From CBDANO01 sp965197665 (GTDB lineage Bacteria > Chloroflexota > Dehalococcoidia > Lucifugimonadales > UBA3495): 64,000 nucleotides of DNA. Made by a program: the position numbers and the translations under genes. Position 1 is the stretch's first letter; each line of letters starts with the position of its first letter. The notes under the pieces are model-generated. The model made no database searches. It worked only from the letters and a program-made list of their open reading frames with translations, and was not told the DNA's origin. The stretch is from assembly GCA_965197665.1 (NCBI GenBank), contig CBDANO010000005.1, positions 744,001 through 808,000 on the forward strand, read 5' to 3'. Below are positions 7,088 to 16,190 of this stretch, piece after piece.

Positions 7088-10000
7088 ATGAATTGCCTCA
7101 ATGGCATGTTACGTATCGCTAAAATACTGGCACAGTCAACGGCGGTCTTCCTGGCCTTGGTGGCGATACTGGCCTGCGGCGATTCCACGGAAGAGCCAGC
7201 GCCTTCGCCCACTGCGCGGTCGGTCATATTCGCCACTCCGCCTGCCGCAACATCCACGGGCGGCGATGACGATTCGGACTCCGATATTACGGTCGAACTT
7301 GACCAGACCGCGACTCCCTATCCGACAGCCACTCCCTATCCGACGGCGACGCCTTACCCGACGGCGACGCCGTACCCCGTGGCCGTGGTGGAGGCTGAAT
7401 CCACGCCCGGAGCCGTTCCGGCGACACCTGTCGCGCAAACGTCCGCTCCTTCAACCGATCCCACTTCAGTTCCCTCTGCCGGCCCGACCATTCGAATCGC
7501 CATTCCCAAGAAGTCCGAGGTGAAGCACCCCAAGGCCGACTCTGCGATCAACAGATTGATAGACCGGGTCGAGGCCGGTGAAATCACCGCTGAGGAGGCC
7601 GCGAAGGAAGCGCCGTTGCACCGGGGAGAGTCCGTGGGGGTGATCATCACTCTTTCCGGCAATGTTGACGGCGTGGTCGCATTCCTGAGGGCGAACGGGG
7701 CATCGAACATCAACGCCGGCGAGGACTACATCGAGGCGTATGTCCCGATTCTCCTGCTGGGTCAGGCCTCCCAGCAGCCGGGTGTGTTGCGGGTAGACCA
7801 GATACAGCCGCCAGGCGAGACCCAGGGAACGCCGCAAGTTACAGGCCAGGGCCCCGAGGCACACGGCTCCAAAACCTGGAACGACGCGGGCTACTCCGGG
7901 CGGGGCATCAAGGTTGGTGTGATCGATCGTGGATTTTCGGGGTTTGCGGACATTATGGGGTCCGAAGTTCCGGCAACCGTCGAAGCGCGGTGCTATACCT
8001 GGCTTGGGCAACATTCTCCAAGCCTAGCCAACTGCTCCGATGGGGGTACCCACGGCTCCATCGTTTCCGAGTCGGTCATGGACATCGCTCCCGAGGCGAC
8101 GCTCTACATATCAGACCCTCAAACACCGTCGGAACTGAGGGACGCCGTCGACTGGATGATCTCCGAAGGGGTCTCGGTGATCAACCACTCAAGACTCTGG
8201 TCGTTCGATGGACCGGGAGATGGCACCTCCCCTTTATCGGTCAGCCCGCTCAACTCTATTGACCAGGCAGTTGCGGCGGGCATCGTCTGGGTCAACGCAG
8301 CCGGGAATCAGGCTCGGGGGACATGGTTCCAGCGAGGCCCTTTCGATTACACCAGCGAAATCATTGATGGGGAAGAAGTCAGGTTTCTAAGGTTCTCGGG
8401 GTCCGAAATCAAGAATAGCAATTCGTATATTGGCGGCCGGCTCGAGCTGAGGTGGGAAGACGACTGGGGTGGGGCGGATTCTGACCTTGATCTGTTTGCA
8501 CTGGTCCCGGGAACGGACAAAATCGCCCTGCAGAGCATCGACCTGCAATCGGGAGGGGAGGGCCACAATCCCTACGAATGGGCGAGGCTCTCTGCCACGT
8601 TTGACATCATGGTAGCACACTGGGGCGGCCCGGAACCGGACTGGATCCAGTTGATCGGGTGGGGGCCAACGAGGCTCACGCTGAGCTCTTCCGGGGCCGG
8701 GAGCATCATCAATCCCGCGGAGAGCGCCAATCCCGGCATGCTGGCCGTGGGCGCAGCCCCATGGTACGACGTAAGCGTACTTTCCGGCTTCAGCAGCCGG
8801 GGTCCCACGCCTGATGGACGCATCAAGCCCGAGGTGGTCGCCGTCAACTGCGGGGAAACAGCCACAGGTGGAGAAGGCTTCTGCGGCACCAGCCAGGCCT
8901 CGCCCCACGTCGCCGGCATGGCTGCTCTCGTCCGGCAGCGGTTTCCAAACTACACCCCCGCGCAGGTGGTGTCCTACCTGAAGGAGAACGCCGAGCAGCG
9001 CATAAGTAGTCCCGACCCCAACAACGACTGGGGCCACGGCTTCTTCGTTCTTCCGACTGTCACCCAGCCCGAGCAGCCCACTCCGACCGTGCCAGGCGCC
9101 GCAAGCATAACGTCAGTCGGTCCCGGCACAAACTCTCTGACCGTGGTCTGGCGCGCCCCTCTCCAGACCGGCGGCGCGACCATCACCTCCTACGGCCTTC
9201 GGCACATCCGCAGCGACGCGCCCAACAAGGGCGACAGCAACTGGACTATGAATAGGAACGTATGGACAGGGTTAGGCGCCCTGAGAGTCACGCAGGCCGG
9301 CCTGAGAGCCAACACCCGGTACGACGTGCAGGTGAGAGCGATCAACAGCGCCGGGGAAGGCCCCTGGTCAGCTACCTCCAGCGGGACAACCACGGCTATG
9401 TTGACTCCGCCAGGGGCGCCCGGGGGTCTGACGGCGACAGGAAACGGCCAGACGCTCATAGACCTAGGATGGAGCGCGCCGGCCAGCGATGGCGGGTCGA
9501 GGATAACCGGCTATCGCATCGAGGTGTCGACCAACCGCTCGTCCTGGAGCGATCTGGTATCCAACACAGGCGCCTCTGCCACCGGTTACACCCACACTGG
9601 CTTGGCGGCGGGCAGCACGAGACACTATCGGGTCTCGGCCATTAATGTTGCAGGCACCGGGTCACCGTCGAACGTCGCCGAGGCTAGCACTGATATTGCT
9701 TCCGTTCCCGACCTGGTGGTGGGCAGGCCCACGGTGGACACCAGTGCTCCTGAGGCTGGTGCGCGTTTGACCCTGAGCGCCACGGTTCGCAACCAGGGCA
9801 ACGGGACATCGGGGTCTTCGACCCTGCGTTACTACCAGTCCACCGACTCGACGATCACGTCGGGCGACACCCAGATGAGTACGGACTTTGTATCCCGACT
9901 TGACGCCGCGGAGAGCGGTGGCGAATCGGTCGCCCTGACCGCGCCCGACACGCCGGGCACCTACTACTACGGCGCCTGCGTGGACTCCGTGTCCGACGAG

Positions 10001-13000
10001 TCCGACACGGCGAACAATTGCTCGCCCGCAGTGGCTGTCACGGTGGGCGCGGCTCCCGCGCCGGACCTGGTGGTGGACCGGCCCACGGTGAGCGAGAGCA
10101 CCCCGGAGGCGGGAGCGCGATTCACCCTGAACGCCACCGTTCGCAACCAGGGCAGTGGCTCGTCGGCGTTCACTACTCTGCGCTACTACCAATCCAGCGA
10201 CTCGACGATCACCTCGGGAGACGCCCAAGTGGGCACGGACTCGGTATCCCGACTTGACGGAGCGGAGGGCGGTGGCGAATCGGTCGCCCTGACAGCGCCC
10301 GATACGCCGGGCACGTACTACTACGGGGCCTGCGTGGACACCGTGTCCGACGAGTCCGACGCGGCCAACAACTGCTCGGTTGCGGTGGCCGTAACCGTTG
10401 GCGCGGCTCCCGCGCCGGACCTGGTGGTGGACAAGCCCACGGTGAGCGAGAGCACCCCGGAGGCGGGAGCGCGATTCACCCTGAACGCCACCGTTCGCAA
10501 CCAGGGCAGTGGCTCGTCGGCGTTCACTACTCTGCGCTACTACCAATCCAGCGACTCGACGATCACCTCGGGAGACGCCCAAGTGGGCACGGACTCGGTA
10601 TCCCGACTTGACGGAGCGGAGGGCGGTGGCGAATCGGTCGCCCTGACAGCGCCCGATACGCCGGGCACGTACTACTACGGGGCCTGCGTGGACACCGTGT
10701 CCGACGAGTCCGACGCGGCCAACAACTGCTCGGTTGCGGTGGCCGTAACCGTTGGCGCGGCTCCCGCGCCGGACCTGGTGGTGGACAGGCCCACGGTGAG
10801 CGAGAGCACCCCGGAGGCGGGAGCGCGATTCACCCTGAACGCCACCGTTCGCAACCAGGGCAGTGGCTCGTCGGCGTTCACTACTCTGCGCTACTACCAA
10901 TCCAGCGACTCGACGATCACCTCGGGAGACGCCCAAGTGGGCACGGACTCGGTATCCCGACTTGACGGAGCGGAGGGCGGTGGCGAATCGGTCGCCCTGA
11001 CAGCGCCCGATACGCCGGGCACGTACTACTACGGGGCCTGCGTGGACACCGTGTCCGACGAGTCCGACGCGGCCAACAACTGCTCGGTTGCGGTGGCCGT
11101 AACCGTTGGCGCGGCTCCCGCGCCGGACCTGGTGGTGGACAGGCCCACGGTGAGCGAGAGCACCCCGGAGGCGGGAGCGCGATTCACCCTGAACGCCACC
11201 GTTCGCAACCAGGGCAGTGGCTCGTCGGCGTTCACTACTCTGCGCTACTACCAATCCAGCGACTCGACGATCACCTCGGGAGACGCCCAAGTGGGCACGG
11301 ACTCGGTATCCCGACTTGACGGAGCGGAGGGCGGTGGCGAATCGGTCGCCCTGACAGCGCCCGATACGCCGGGCACGTACTACTACGGGGCCTGCGTGGA
11401 CACCGTGTCCGACGAGTCCGACGCGGCCAATAACTGCTCTGTTGCGGTGGCTGTAACCGTCGCGGCAGCGCTTGTCGCCCCATCCAATCAAAGATACATC
11501 TGGCAGGGTTCGGCGACGGTCGTCTCATGGGATCCGGTTCCAAATGCCGGTTACTACAAGGTCTACCACGACGACGACTTCGGCTCCAGTTGCCGATTGA
11601 GTGGAGGCAGTCCGAGCTTCTGCGAAGAGGTGGCAGGTAACGTCAGTGGCACCTCCTACACTCACGCCGACCCGGACAACGATAGGAACTACTATTGGAT
11701 AGCCGCATGCAACGACGCAGGTTGTTCGGCGATTGACAGCGGCAACCCTGCCCAAAGGGAAGGCGCGGCTCCTGCGCCGGACTTGATTGTGGACACCCCC
11801 ACAGTCAGCGAGAGCGCTCCTGAGGCTGGTGCGCGTTTCACCCTGAGCGCCACGGTTCGCAACCAGGGCAACGGGACATCGGCGTCTTCGACCCTGCGTT
11901 ACTACCAGTCCACCGACTCGACGATCACCGCCAGCGACACGGAGGTGGACACCGACTCGGTGTCCCGCCTCAACGCGTCCAGCAGCGGAGACGAGTCGGT
12001 CAGACTGACCGCGCCCGACACGCAGGGCACCTACTACTACGGCGCCTGCGTGGACTCCGTGTCCGACGAGTCCGACACGGCCAACAACTGCTCGGCCGCG
12101 GTGGCTGTGACGGTGGGCGCGGCTCCCGCGCCGGACCTGGTGGTGGACCGGCCCACGGTCAGCGAGAGCGCCCCGGACGCTGAGGAAAGTTTCACCCTGA
12201 GCGCCACGGTTCGCAACCAGGGCAACGGGATATCGGCGTCTTCGACCCTGCGCTACTACCGGTCCACCGACTCTGCGATCACCACCGGCGACACGGTTGC
12301 CGGGACGGACTCGGTGTCCCGCCTCAACGCGTCCAGCAGCGGAAACGAGTCCATAAGCCTGACCGCGCCCGACACGCCGGGCACCTACTACTACGGCGCC
12401 TGCGTGGACGCCGTGTCCGATGAGTCCGACACGGCCAACAACTGCTCGGCCGCGGTGGCCGTAACCGTTGGCGCGGCTCCCGCGCCGGACCTGATAGTAA
12501 CGAAATTCACAGTCAGCAACAGCAGCCCGGTCCCCGGTCAGTACTTCACTATGAACGTTACGGTACGCAATCAGGGCAATGGTTTATCAAGCTCGACCAC
12601 GCTGCGCTACTACCGCTCCACCGATGCGACCATCACCACTAGCGACCGGGTAGTCCCGACAGCCGGGACGCCGGGCTATCTCTCTGTGGATGGTCTTAGC
12701 CCTTCCGGCAGCGTAGACAAGTCGGCCGCAACCCCAGCGCCGTCCGCACTTGACACTTACTATTACGGCGCGTGTGTGGAATCGGTTACCGGGGAATCCG
12801 ATACGACGAACAACTGCTCGAGCGCGGCGACTGTAACGGTATCGAGAACAAACCGGCCTCCTCAGCTTACCGGGGATGTTGACGACAGGATCGTGAAATT
12901 GGGTGAATCATTCACAGTGGACCTCTCCGGTCTATTCACTGACCCGGACGGTGACGACATAACCAGCTATGGCTTCAGGTTCAGGACGAATGGAATCCTT

Positions 13001-13873
13001 AGTGGGATCGTCAACACCAAGACCGGCATTTTGAGCCTGCGTTCCACCGCCGTAGGGGAGACCATCGTCGCTGTTGACGCCGGAGACAGTAACGGTGCAT
13101 CGGGTGCGTCTGCGGACCTGTTCCAGGTCACTGTAACTGCCGGGGAAACGGCTGAGGAGCCCGACGCACCCACCGCCCTGACGGCCGCTGCTGATGGCCA
13201 GACGGAGATCGACCTTTCCTGGAGGGCCCCCTCCGACGACGGCGGGGCGGACATCACCGGATACAGGATCGAGGTTTCGAACAATGGATCCAGCTGGAGC
13301 AACCTTGTGGCCGATACCGATTCCACCAGAACCAGCTACAGCCACACCGGTCTGACTGCCGGAAGCACGCGTCACTACCGGGTGTCGGCCATCAACTCAG
13401 AGGGCACCGGCCCGGCGTCGAACACCGACTCGGCCACCACCGATGCCGATACTGCCCCGGACCTGACAGTGGACACGCCGACGGTGGACGACAGCACGCT
13501 GGAAACAGGAGACTCCTTCACCCTTAGCGCAATAGTGCGCAACAGCGGCGATGCTTCGTCGGCGTCGACCACGCTGCGCTACTACCGCTCCTCCGACTCC
13601 ACCATCACCACCGGCGATACGGAAGTCACGGACTCGGTGTCCGGGCTCATTGCGGGGGGAAGCAGCGATGAGTCCATAAACCTGACCGCGCCCGATACCG
13701 CCGGCACCTACTACTACGGCACCTGCGTGGACTCCGTTTCAGGGGAGTCCGATGCTACCAACAAGTCCAGCGGGGTGGCAGTGACCGTCAGCGCCGCCGC
13801 AACCCCGGACCTGAGTGGACACGCCGACGGTGGACGACAGCACGCTGGAAACAGGAGACTCCTTCACCCTTAG
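7088..13873 (+). CDS. Giant subtilase lipoprotein with fibronectin III and CARDB repeats
   Basis: 2,261 residues before a frameshift-induced stop. ATG 7088 opens a signal peptide with lipobox Cys30 (FLALVAILAC). A spacer with four TPYPTA repeats follows (about residues 75-100). An S8 peptidase domain has catalytic Asp280 (VGVIDRGFSGF), His322 (GGTHGSIV) and Ser602 (GTSQASPHVAGMAALV). After it come two fibronectin III domains (~680-870), then CARDB-type adhesion domains of about 118 residues starting with PDLVVD and ending CVDSVSDESDTANNC. Four of these are nearly identical. They are interrupted by a further Fn3-like domain near 11.5 kb, a cadherin-like domain near 12.9 kb and another Fn3 near 13.2 kb. 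The protein is predicted to be surface-anchored and could process itself or other surface proteins while binding partners through the CARDB array. A 2-bp loss at about 13,813 shifts the frame. Confidence 0.9.
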   Translation: MNCLNGMLRIAKILAQSTAVFLALVAILACGDSTEEPAPSPTARSVIFATPPAATSTGGDDDSDSDITVELDQTATPYPTATPYPTATPYPTATPYPVAVVEAESTPGAVPATPVAQTSAPSTDPTSVPSAGPTIRIAIPKKSEVKHPKADSAINRLIDRVEAGEITAEEAAKEAPLHRGESVGVIITLSGNVDGVVAFLRANGASNINAGEDYIEAYVPILLLGQASQQPGVLRVDQIQPPGETQGTPQVTGQGPEAHGSKTWNDAGYSGRGIKVGVIDRGFSGFADIMGSEVPATVEARCYTWLGQHSPSLANCSDGGTHGSIVSESVMDIAPEATLYISDPQTPSELRDAVDWMISEGVSVINHSRLWSFDGPGDGTSPLSVSPLNSIDQAVAAGIVWVNAAGNQARGTWFQRGPFDYTSEIIDGEEVRFLRFSGSEIKNSNSYIGGRLELRWEDDWGGADSDLDLFALVPGTDKIALQSIDLQSGGEGHNPYEWARLSATFDIMVAHWGGPEPDWIQLIGWGPTRLTLSSSGAGSIINPAESANPGMLAVGAAPWYDVSVLSGFSSRGPTPDGRIKPEVVAVNCGETATGGEGFCGTSQASPHVAGMAALVRQRFPNYTPAQVVSYLKENAEQRISSPDPNNDWGHGFFVLPTVTQPEQPTPTVPGAASITSVGPGTNSLTVVWRAPLQTGGATITSYGLRHIRSDAPNKGDSNWTMNRNVWTGLGALRVTQAGLRANTRYDVQVRAINSAGEGPWSATSSGTTTAMLTPPGAPGGLTATGNGQTLIDLGWSAPASDGGSRITGYRIEVSTNRSSWSDLVSNTGASATGYTHTGLAAGSTRHYRVSAINVAGTGSPSNVAEASTDIASVPDLVVGRPTVDTSAPEAGARLTLSATVRNQGNGTSGSSTLRYYQSTDSTITSGDTQMSTDFVSRLDAAESGGESVALTAPDTPGTYYYGACVDSVSDESDTANNCSPAVAVTVGAAPAPDLVVDRPTVSESTPEAGARFTLNATVRNQGSGSSAFTTLRYYQSSDSTITSGDAQVGTDSVSRLDGAEGGGESVALTAPDTPGTYYYGACVDTVSDESDAANNCSVAVAVTVGAAPAPDLVVDKPTVSESTPEAGARFTLNATVRNQGSGSSAFTTLRYYQSSDSTITSGDAQVGTDSVSRLDGAEGGGESVALTAPDTPGTYYYGACVDTVSDESDAANNCSVAVAVTVGAAPAPDLVVDRPTVSESTPEAGARFTLNATVRNQGSGSSAFTTLRYYQSSDSTITSGDAQVGTDSVSRLDGAEGGGESVALTAPDTPGTYYYGACVDTVSDESDAANNCSVAVAVTVGAAPAPDLVVDRPTVSESTPEAGARFTLNATVRNQGSGSSAFTTLRYYQSSDSTITSGDAQVGTDSVSRLDGAEGGGESVALTAPDTPGTYYYGACVDTVSDESDAANNCSVAVAVTVAAALVAPSNQRYIWQGSATVVSWDPVPNAGYYKVYHDDDFGSSCRLSGGSPSFCEEVAGNVSGTSYTHADPDNDRNYYWIAACNDAGCSAIDSGNPAQREGAAPAPDLIVDTPTVSESAPEAGARFTLSATVRNQGNGTSASSTLRYYQSTDSTITASDTEVDTDSVSRLNASSSGDESVRLTAPDTQGTYYYGACVDSVSDESDTANNCSAAVAVTVGAAPAPDLVVDRPTVSESAPDAEESFTLSATVRNQGNGISASSTLRYYRSTDSAITTGDTVAGTDSVSRLNASSSGNESISLTAPDTPGTYYYGACVDAVSDESDTANNCSAAVAVTVGAAPAPDLIVTKFTVSNSSPVPGQYFTMNVTVRNQGNGLSSSTTLRYYRSTDATITTSDRVVPTAGTPGYLSVDGLSPSGSVDKSAATPAPSALDTYYYGACVESVTGESDTTNNCSSAATVTVSRTNRPPQLTGDVDDRIVKLGESFTVDLSGLFTDPDGDDITSYGFRFRTNGILSGIVNTKTGILSLRSTAVGETIVAVDAGDSNGASGASADLFQVTVTAGETAEEPDAPTALTAAADGQTEIDLSWRAPSDDGGADITGYRIEVSNNGSSWSNLVADTDSTRTSYSHTGLTAGSTRHYRVSAINSEGTGPASNTDSATTDADTAPDLTVDTPTVDDSTLETGDSFTLSAIVRNSGDASSASTTLRYYRSSDSTITTGDTEVTDSVSGLIAGGSSDESINLTAPDTAGTYYYGTCVDSVSGESDATNKSSGVAVTVSAAATPDLSGHADGGRQHAGNRRLLHP
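10061..11476 (+). repeat. Four near-identical 354-bp tandem repeats (CARDB modules)
   Basis: Unit starts at 10061, 10415, 10769 and 11123 share CCGGACCTGGTGGTGGAC and are exactly 354 bp apart (118 codons). Differences I can see are confined to a few bases, for example CCGG, AAGC or AGGC after GTGGA at each unit start. More diverged units lie on both sides (9715, 11777, 12139, 12487, 13458). The identity points to recent unequal exchange or gene conversion, or to an assembly artefact. Confidence 0.93.
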
Positions 13874-14531
13874 CGCGTCCGCAACGGCGGCGATGTTTCG
13901 TCGGCTCGACCACGCTACGCTACTATCGCTCCTCCGATTCCACCATCACCACCGGCGATACGGAAGTCGGGACGGACTCGGTGTCCGGGCTCAGTGTTGG
14001 GGGAACCATCACCACCGGCGATACGGAAGTCGGGACGGACTCGGTGTCCGGGCTCATGTTTCGTCGGGGGGAAGCAGCGATGAGTCCATAAACGATCTGA
14101 CCGCGCCCGATACCGCCGGCACCTACTACTACGGCGCCTGCGTGGACTCCGTGTCCGGCGAGTCCGACACCACCAACAACTGCTCGGTCTCAGTGACCGT
14201 TGCCGTGGAGGCTGCCCCGGAGCCCGACCCGACACCGACACCGACCCCCAAGCCGACGGGCAAGGCGGTTACCGGGACCATCACCAGCTGCGAGGGAGAG
14301 CAGCTGACGCCGGGCATTGACAGCTACAGGATCACCATCGCCGGAACCGTCACTGCGAGCAGGGCTGTGGAAAATGTCAGGGTTGAGGGCACGTTCAACG
14401 GTAGCTTCGTGGGAATTGACGTCTTGGGGGATATGGCGGCAGGCGAGATTGCTTCGTTCAGCGTTACTGGATATGTATCCGAGAGCGTTGGCACCTGCGG
14501 GGCTGACTTAGAGTGGCTGGAGATCAACTGA
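13874..14531 (+). pseudogene. Frameshifted C-terminal part of the subtilase lipoprotein
   Basis: A second open frame from about 13815 continues the CARDB array (DTPTVDDSTLETGDSFTLS) after the frame break. Compared with the preceding unit, which has CTGACAGTGG, the sequence here reads CTGAGTGG. The unit is further damaged: a short deletion gives out-of-frame sequence around 13880-13930, and a 52-bp segment is duplicated. The array then resumes with YYYGACVDSVSGESDTTNNC, a short proline/threonine spacer (PDPTPTPTPKPTG) and a terminal beta-rich domain of ~85 residues ending LEWLEIN. If translated without the shift these would be the C-terminus of the giant protein. Confidence 0.75.
13942..14056 (+). 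repeat. 52-bp direct duplication in the broken CARDB unit
   Basis: The stretch beginning ACCATCACCACCGGCGATAC at 13942-13993 is repeated at 14005-14056 with an 11-bp spacer. The duplication lies in the damaged unit, fitting replication slippage in the repeat array. Confidence 0.85.
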
Positions 14532-14650
14532 CGTCATCGGTAGTCAAGGTACGATTACTGACGGTATCTGGGTGCTAATAGGGAAGACCGATTCTAGGGA
14601 AATCCAGTTTTCGTGACCAGACGGCTACTGTCTGCTGGCAAGGGAGAAGC

Positions 14651-15469
14651 ATGAATTATTCCAAACAGGAACACCATTCGGCAAGGTTGCTCTTGCCCCT
14701 GGTAGTGGCCGTGCTGGCCTCCTTGGCGATGCTGGCCTGCCGCGGCGGTCAGCCTGACCGTGCTCCTGAAATTACCATCAACCCTGAGGCCACCTCTACA
14801 CCTGCGCCCGCAGCCGCCTCCAATGCGACGGCCGTGCCTGCTCAGGCACCGCGGGCGGCTTCAGATTCTGCCTCAACGCCGTTGCCTCAGGGAGACCAAG
14901 TCCTCTACCGCGCTATTTGGGCGGGCACCGTCTACGAGGTGCGAAGTCTTGTTGCTGCGGGTGCGGACGCAAACGCCAGAGACGCCGACGGCGACCCGCT
15001 CCTGTACACCGTCGTCTGCCGGGCCGAACCTGAAAAAGTGCAGATTCTCGTCGAAGCCGGGGCAGACGTTGACGCTAAAGACACAGACAACGACCCCATG
15101 CTCTATACTGCCGTCTGGCGGGATAGAATCGAGGCCCTGGAGATACTCGTCGAGGCAGGGGCCGACGTCAACGCTAGGGATGCCAGCGGAGACCCGCTCC
15201 TGTACACCGCTGTCTGGCGAGACAAAACGGAGGCCCTGAGGATTCTCGTGAACGCCGGCGCGGACGTCAACGCCAAAGACGCCGACGGTGACCCGCTCTT
15301 GTACACCGCTGTCTGGCGAGGCAAAACGGAGGCCCTGGACACTCTCATCGACGCAGGCGCTGACGTGAACTTGAGAAGGGCCAATGGCGAGTCGTTGCTG
15401 TACGTAGCCCGCTGGAGAGGACACACGGAGATAGAGCGGATTCTGATCGCCGCGGGCGCCACGGAATAA
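14651..15469 (+). CDS. Ankyrin-repeat lipoprotein
   Basis: 272 residues. The signal peptide ends at lipobox Cys30 (LASLAMLAC). A low-complexity Ala/Pro/Thr spacer covers ~residues 33-80. Six ankyrin-type repeats of 33 residues follow, with the unusual consensus GDPLLYTAVWRDKTEALRILVNAGADVNAKDAD. Tryptophan-arginine in the first helix replaces the usual small residues. A GGGAGAA ribosome site precedes ATG 14651. Ankyrin repeats bind proteins, so an outward-facing lipid-anchored array suggests a role in partner or host binding (inference). It is co-directional with the genes on either side, each with its own ribosome site. Confidence 0.85.
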   Translation: MNYSKQEHHSARLLLPLVVAVLASLAMLACRGGQPDRAPEITINPEATSTPAPAAASNATAVPAQAPRAASDSASTPLPQGDQVLYRAIWAGTVYEVRSLVAAGADANARDADGDPLLYTVVCRAEPEKVQILVEAGADVDAKDTDNDPMLYTAVWRDRIEALEILVEAGADVNARDASGDPLLYTAVWRDKTEALRILVNAGADVNAKDADGDPLLYTAVWRGKTEALDTLIDAGADVNLRRANGESLLYVARWRGHTEIERILIAAGATE

Positions 15470-15531
15470 CTGACGTTACTATCAGGGATTGCGATATGAT
15501 CAGCCACGATTTGCCCCGGAAGGATCGAGCC

Positions 15532-16119
15532 ATGAAGGAGCTGAGCGGCAGACGCATAGTGTCGGGCCGTTTCCTGAAGCTGGCGGCGGGCGGGCTGTCC
15601 CTTGTTGTGCTAGCGGTGCTCGCAGTACTGGCGGTGGGCTTCTTTGCGGATAGTCCCGAACCGTCCTCGTCCACTGTGCCGTCGTCCACTTCCGCACGCG
15701 TCACAGGCTCGGCTGCCCCGGCAGGCGGGGCGTCGCCTTTGGGTAGTACGGCCCTGCACTCCGCCATTGCCAAGGGCGACAGCGAGATGGTGCGCATTCT
15801 CGTGGAAGGGGGAGCAGACGTTAATGAGGTCAACGCTTTCGGGGAGCCGCCACTTCACGCAGCTATCGACAAGGGGGACAGCGGCATGGTGGCCCTTCTC
15901 CTGGAGGCGGGCGCCAATGTGGACGCGAAGAATACATTCGGCGACCCGGTCCTTCACCGCGCCATTCTGAAAGGAGAAAGTGGGATGGTGCGGATTCTGG
16001 CCGAGGCCGGAGCCAATATCAATATAATCGATGCTTTCGGCCACTCGGCCCTGGAGCGCGCAGTGCGGGAAGACAACAAGGAGATATTGCAAATTCTCCT
16101 TGACGAAGGAGCCCGTTAA
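15532..16119 (+). CDS. Membrane-anchored ankyrin-repeat protein
   Basis: 195 residues from ATG 15532, which has GGAAGGA eight bases upstream; an in-frame ATG at 15496 lacks such a site. One membrane span (LSLVVLAVLAVLAVGFFA, ~residues 22-40) acts as signal-anchor, and no lipobox cysteine is present, unlike its neighbours. A Ser/Thr/Pro linker is followed by four ankyrin repeats (ALHSAIAKGDSEMVRILVEGGADVN and similar). The gene lies between the ankyrin lipoprotein and an IS630-type insertion. Predicted role: protein-protein contacts outside the membrane. Confidence 0.82.
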   Translation: MKELSGRRIVSGRFLKLAAGGLSLVVLAVLAVLAVGFFADSPEPSSSTVPSSTSARVTGSAAPAGGASPLGSTALHSAIAKGDSEMVRILVEGGADVNEVNAFGEPPLHAAIDKGDSGMVALLLEAGANVDAKNTFGDPVLHRAILKGESGMVRILAEAGANINIIDAFGHSALERAVREDNKEILQILLDEGAR

Positions 16120-16190
16120 TTGACCCGAAGCGGATAGGCAGGAATCCAGGGGAGAGCCGCTGCTTATAAGCGACTTGGGGTAAACTAGTA

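Noticed and set aside
10061..11476. CRISPR-like array of regular repeats
   Set aside because: Units are 354 bp, contiguous, coding and lack unique spacers; no cas genes are near.
9662..11491. A 609-codon open frame on the minus strand across the CARDB repeats
   Set aside because: It is the antisense of the repeat array; its length comes from four identical units and high GC. The plus frame has real domains.
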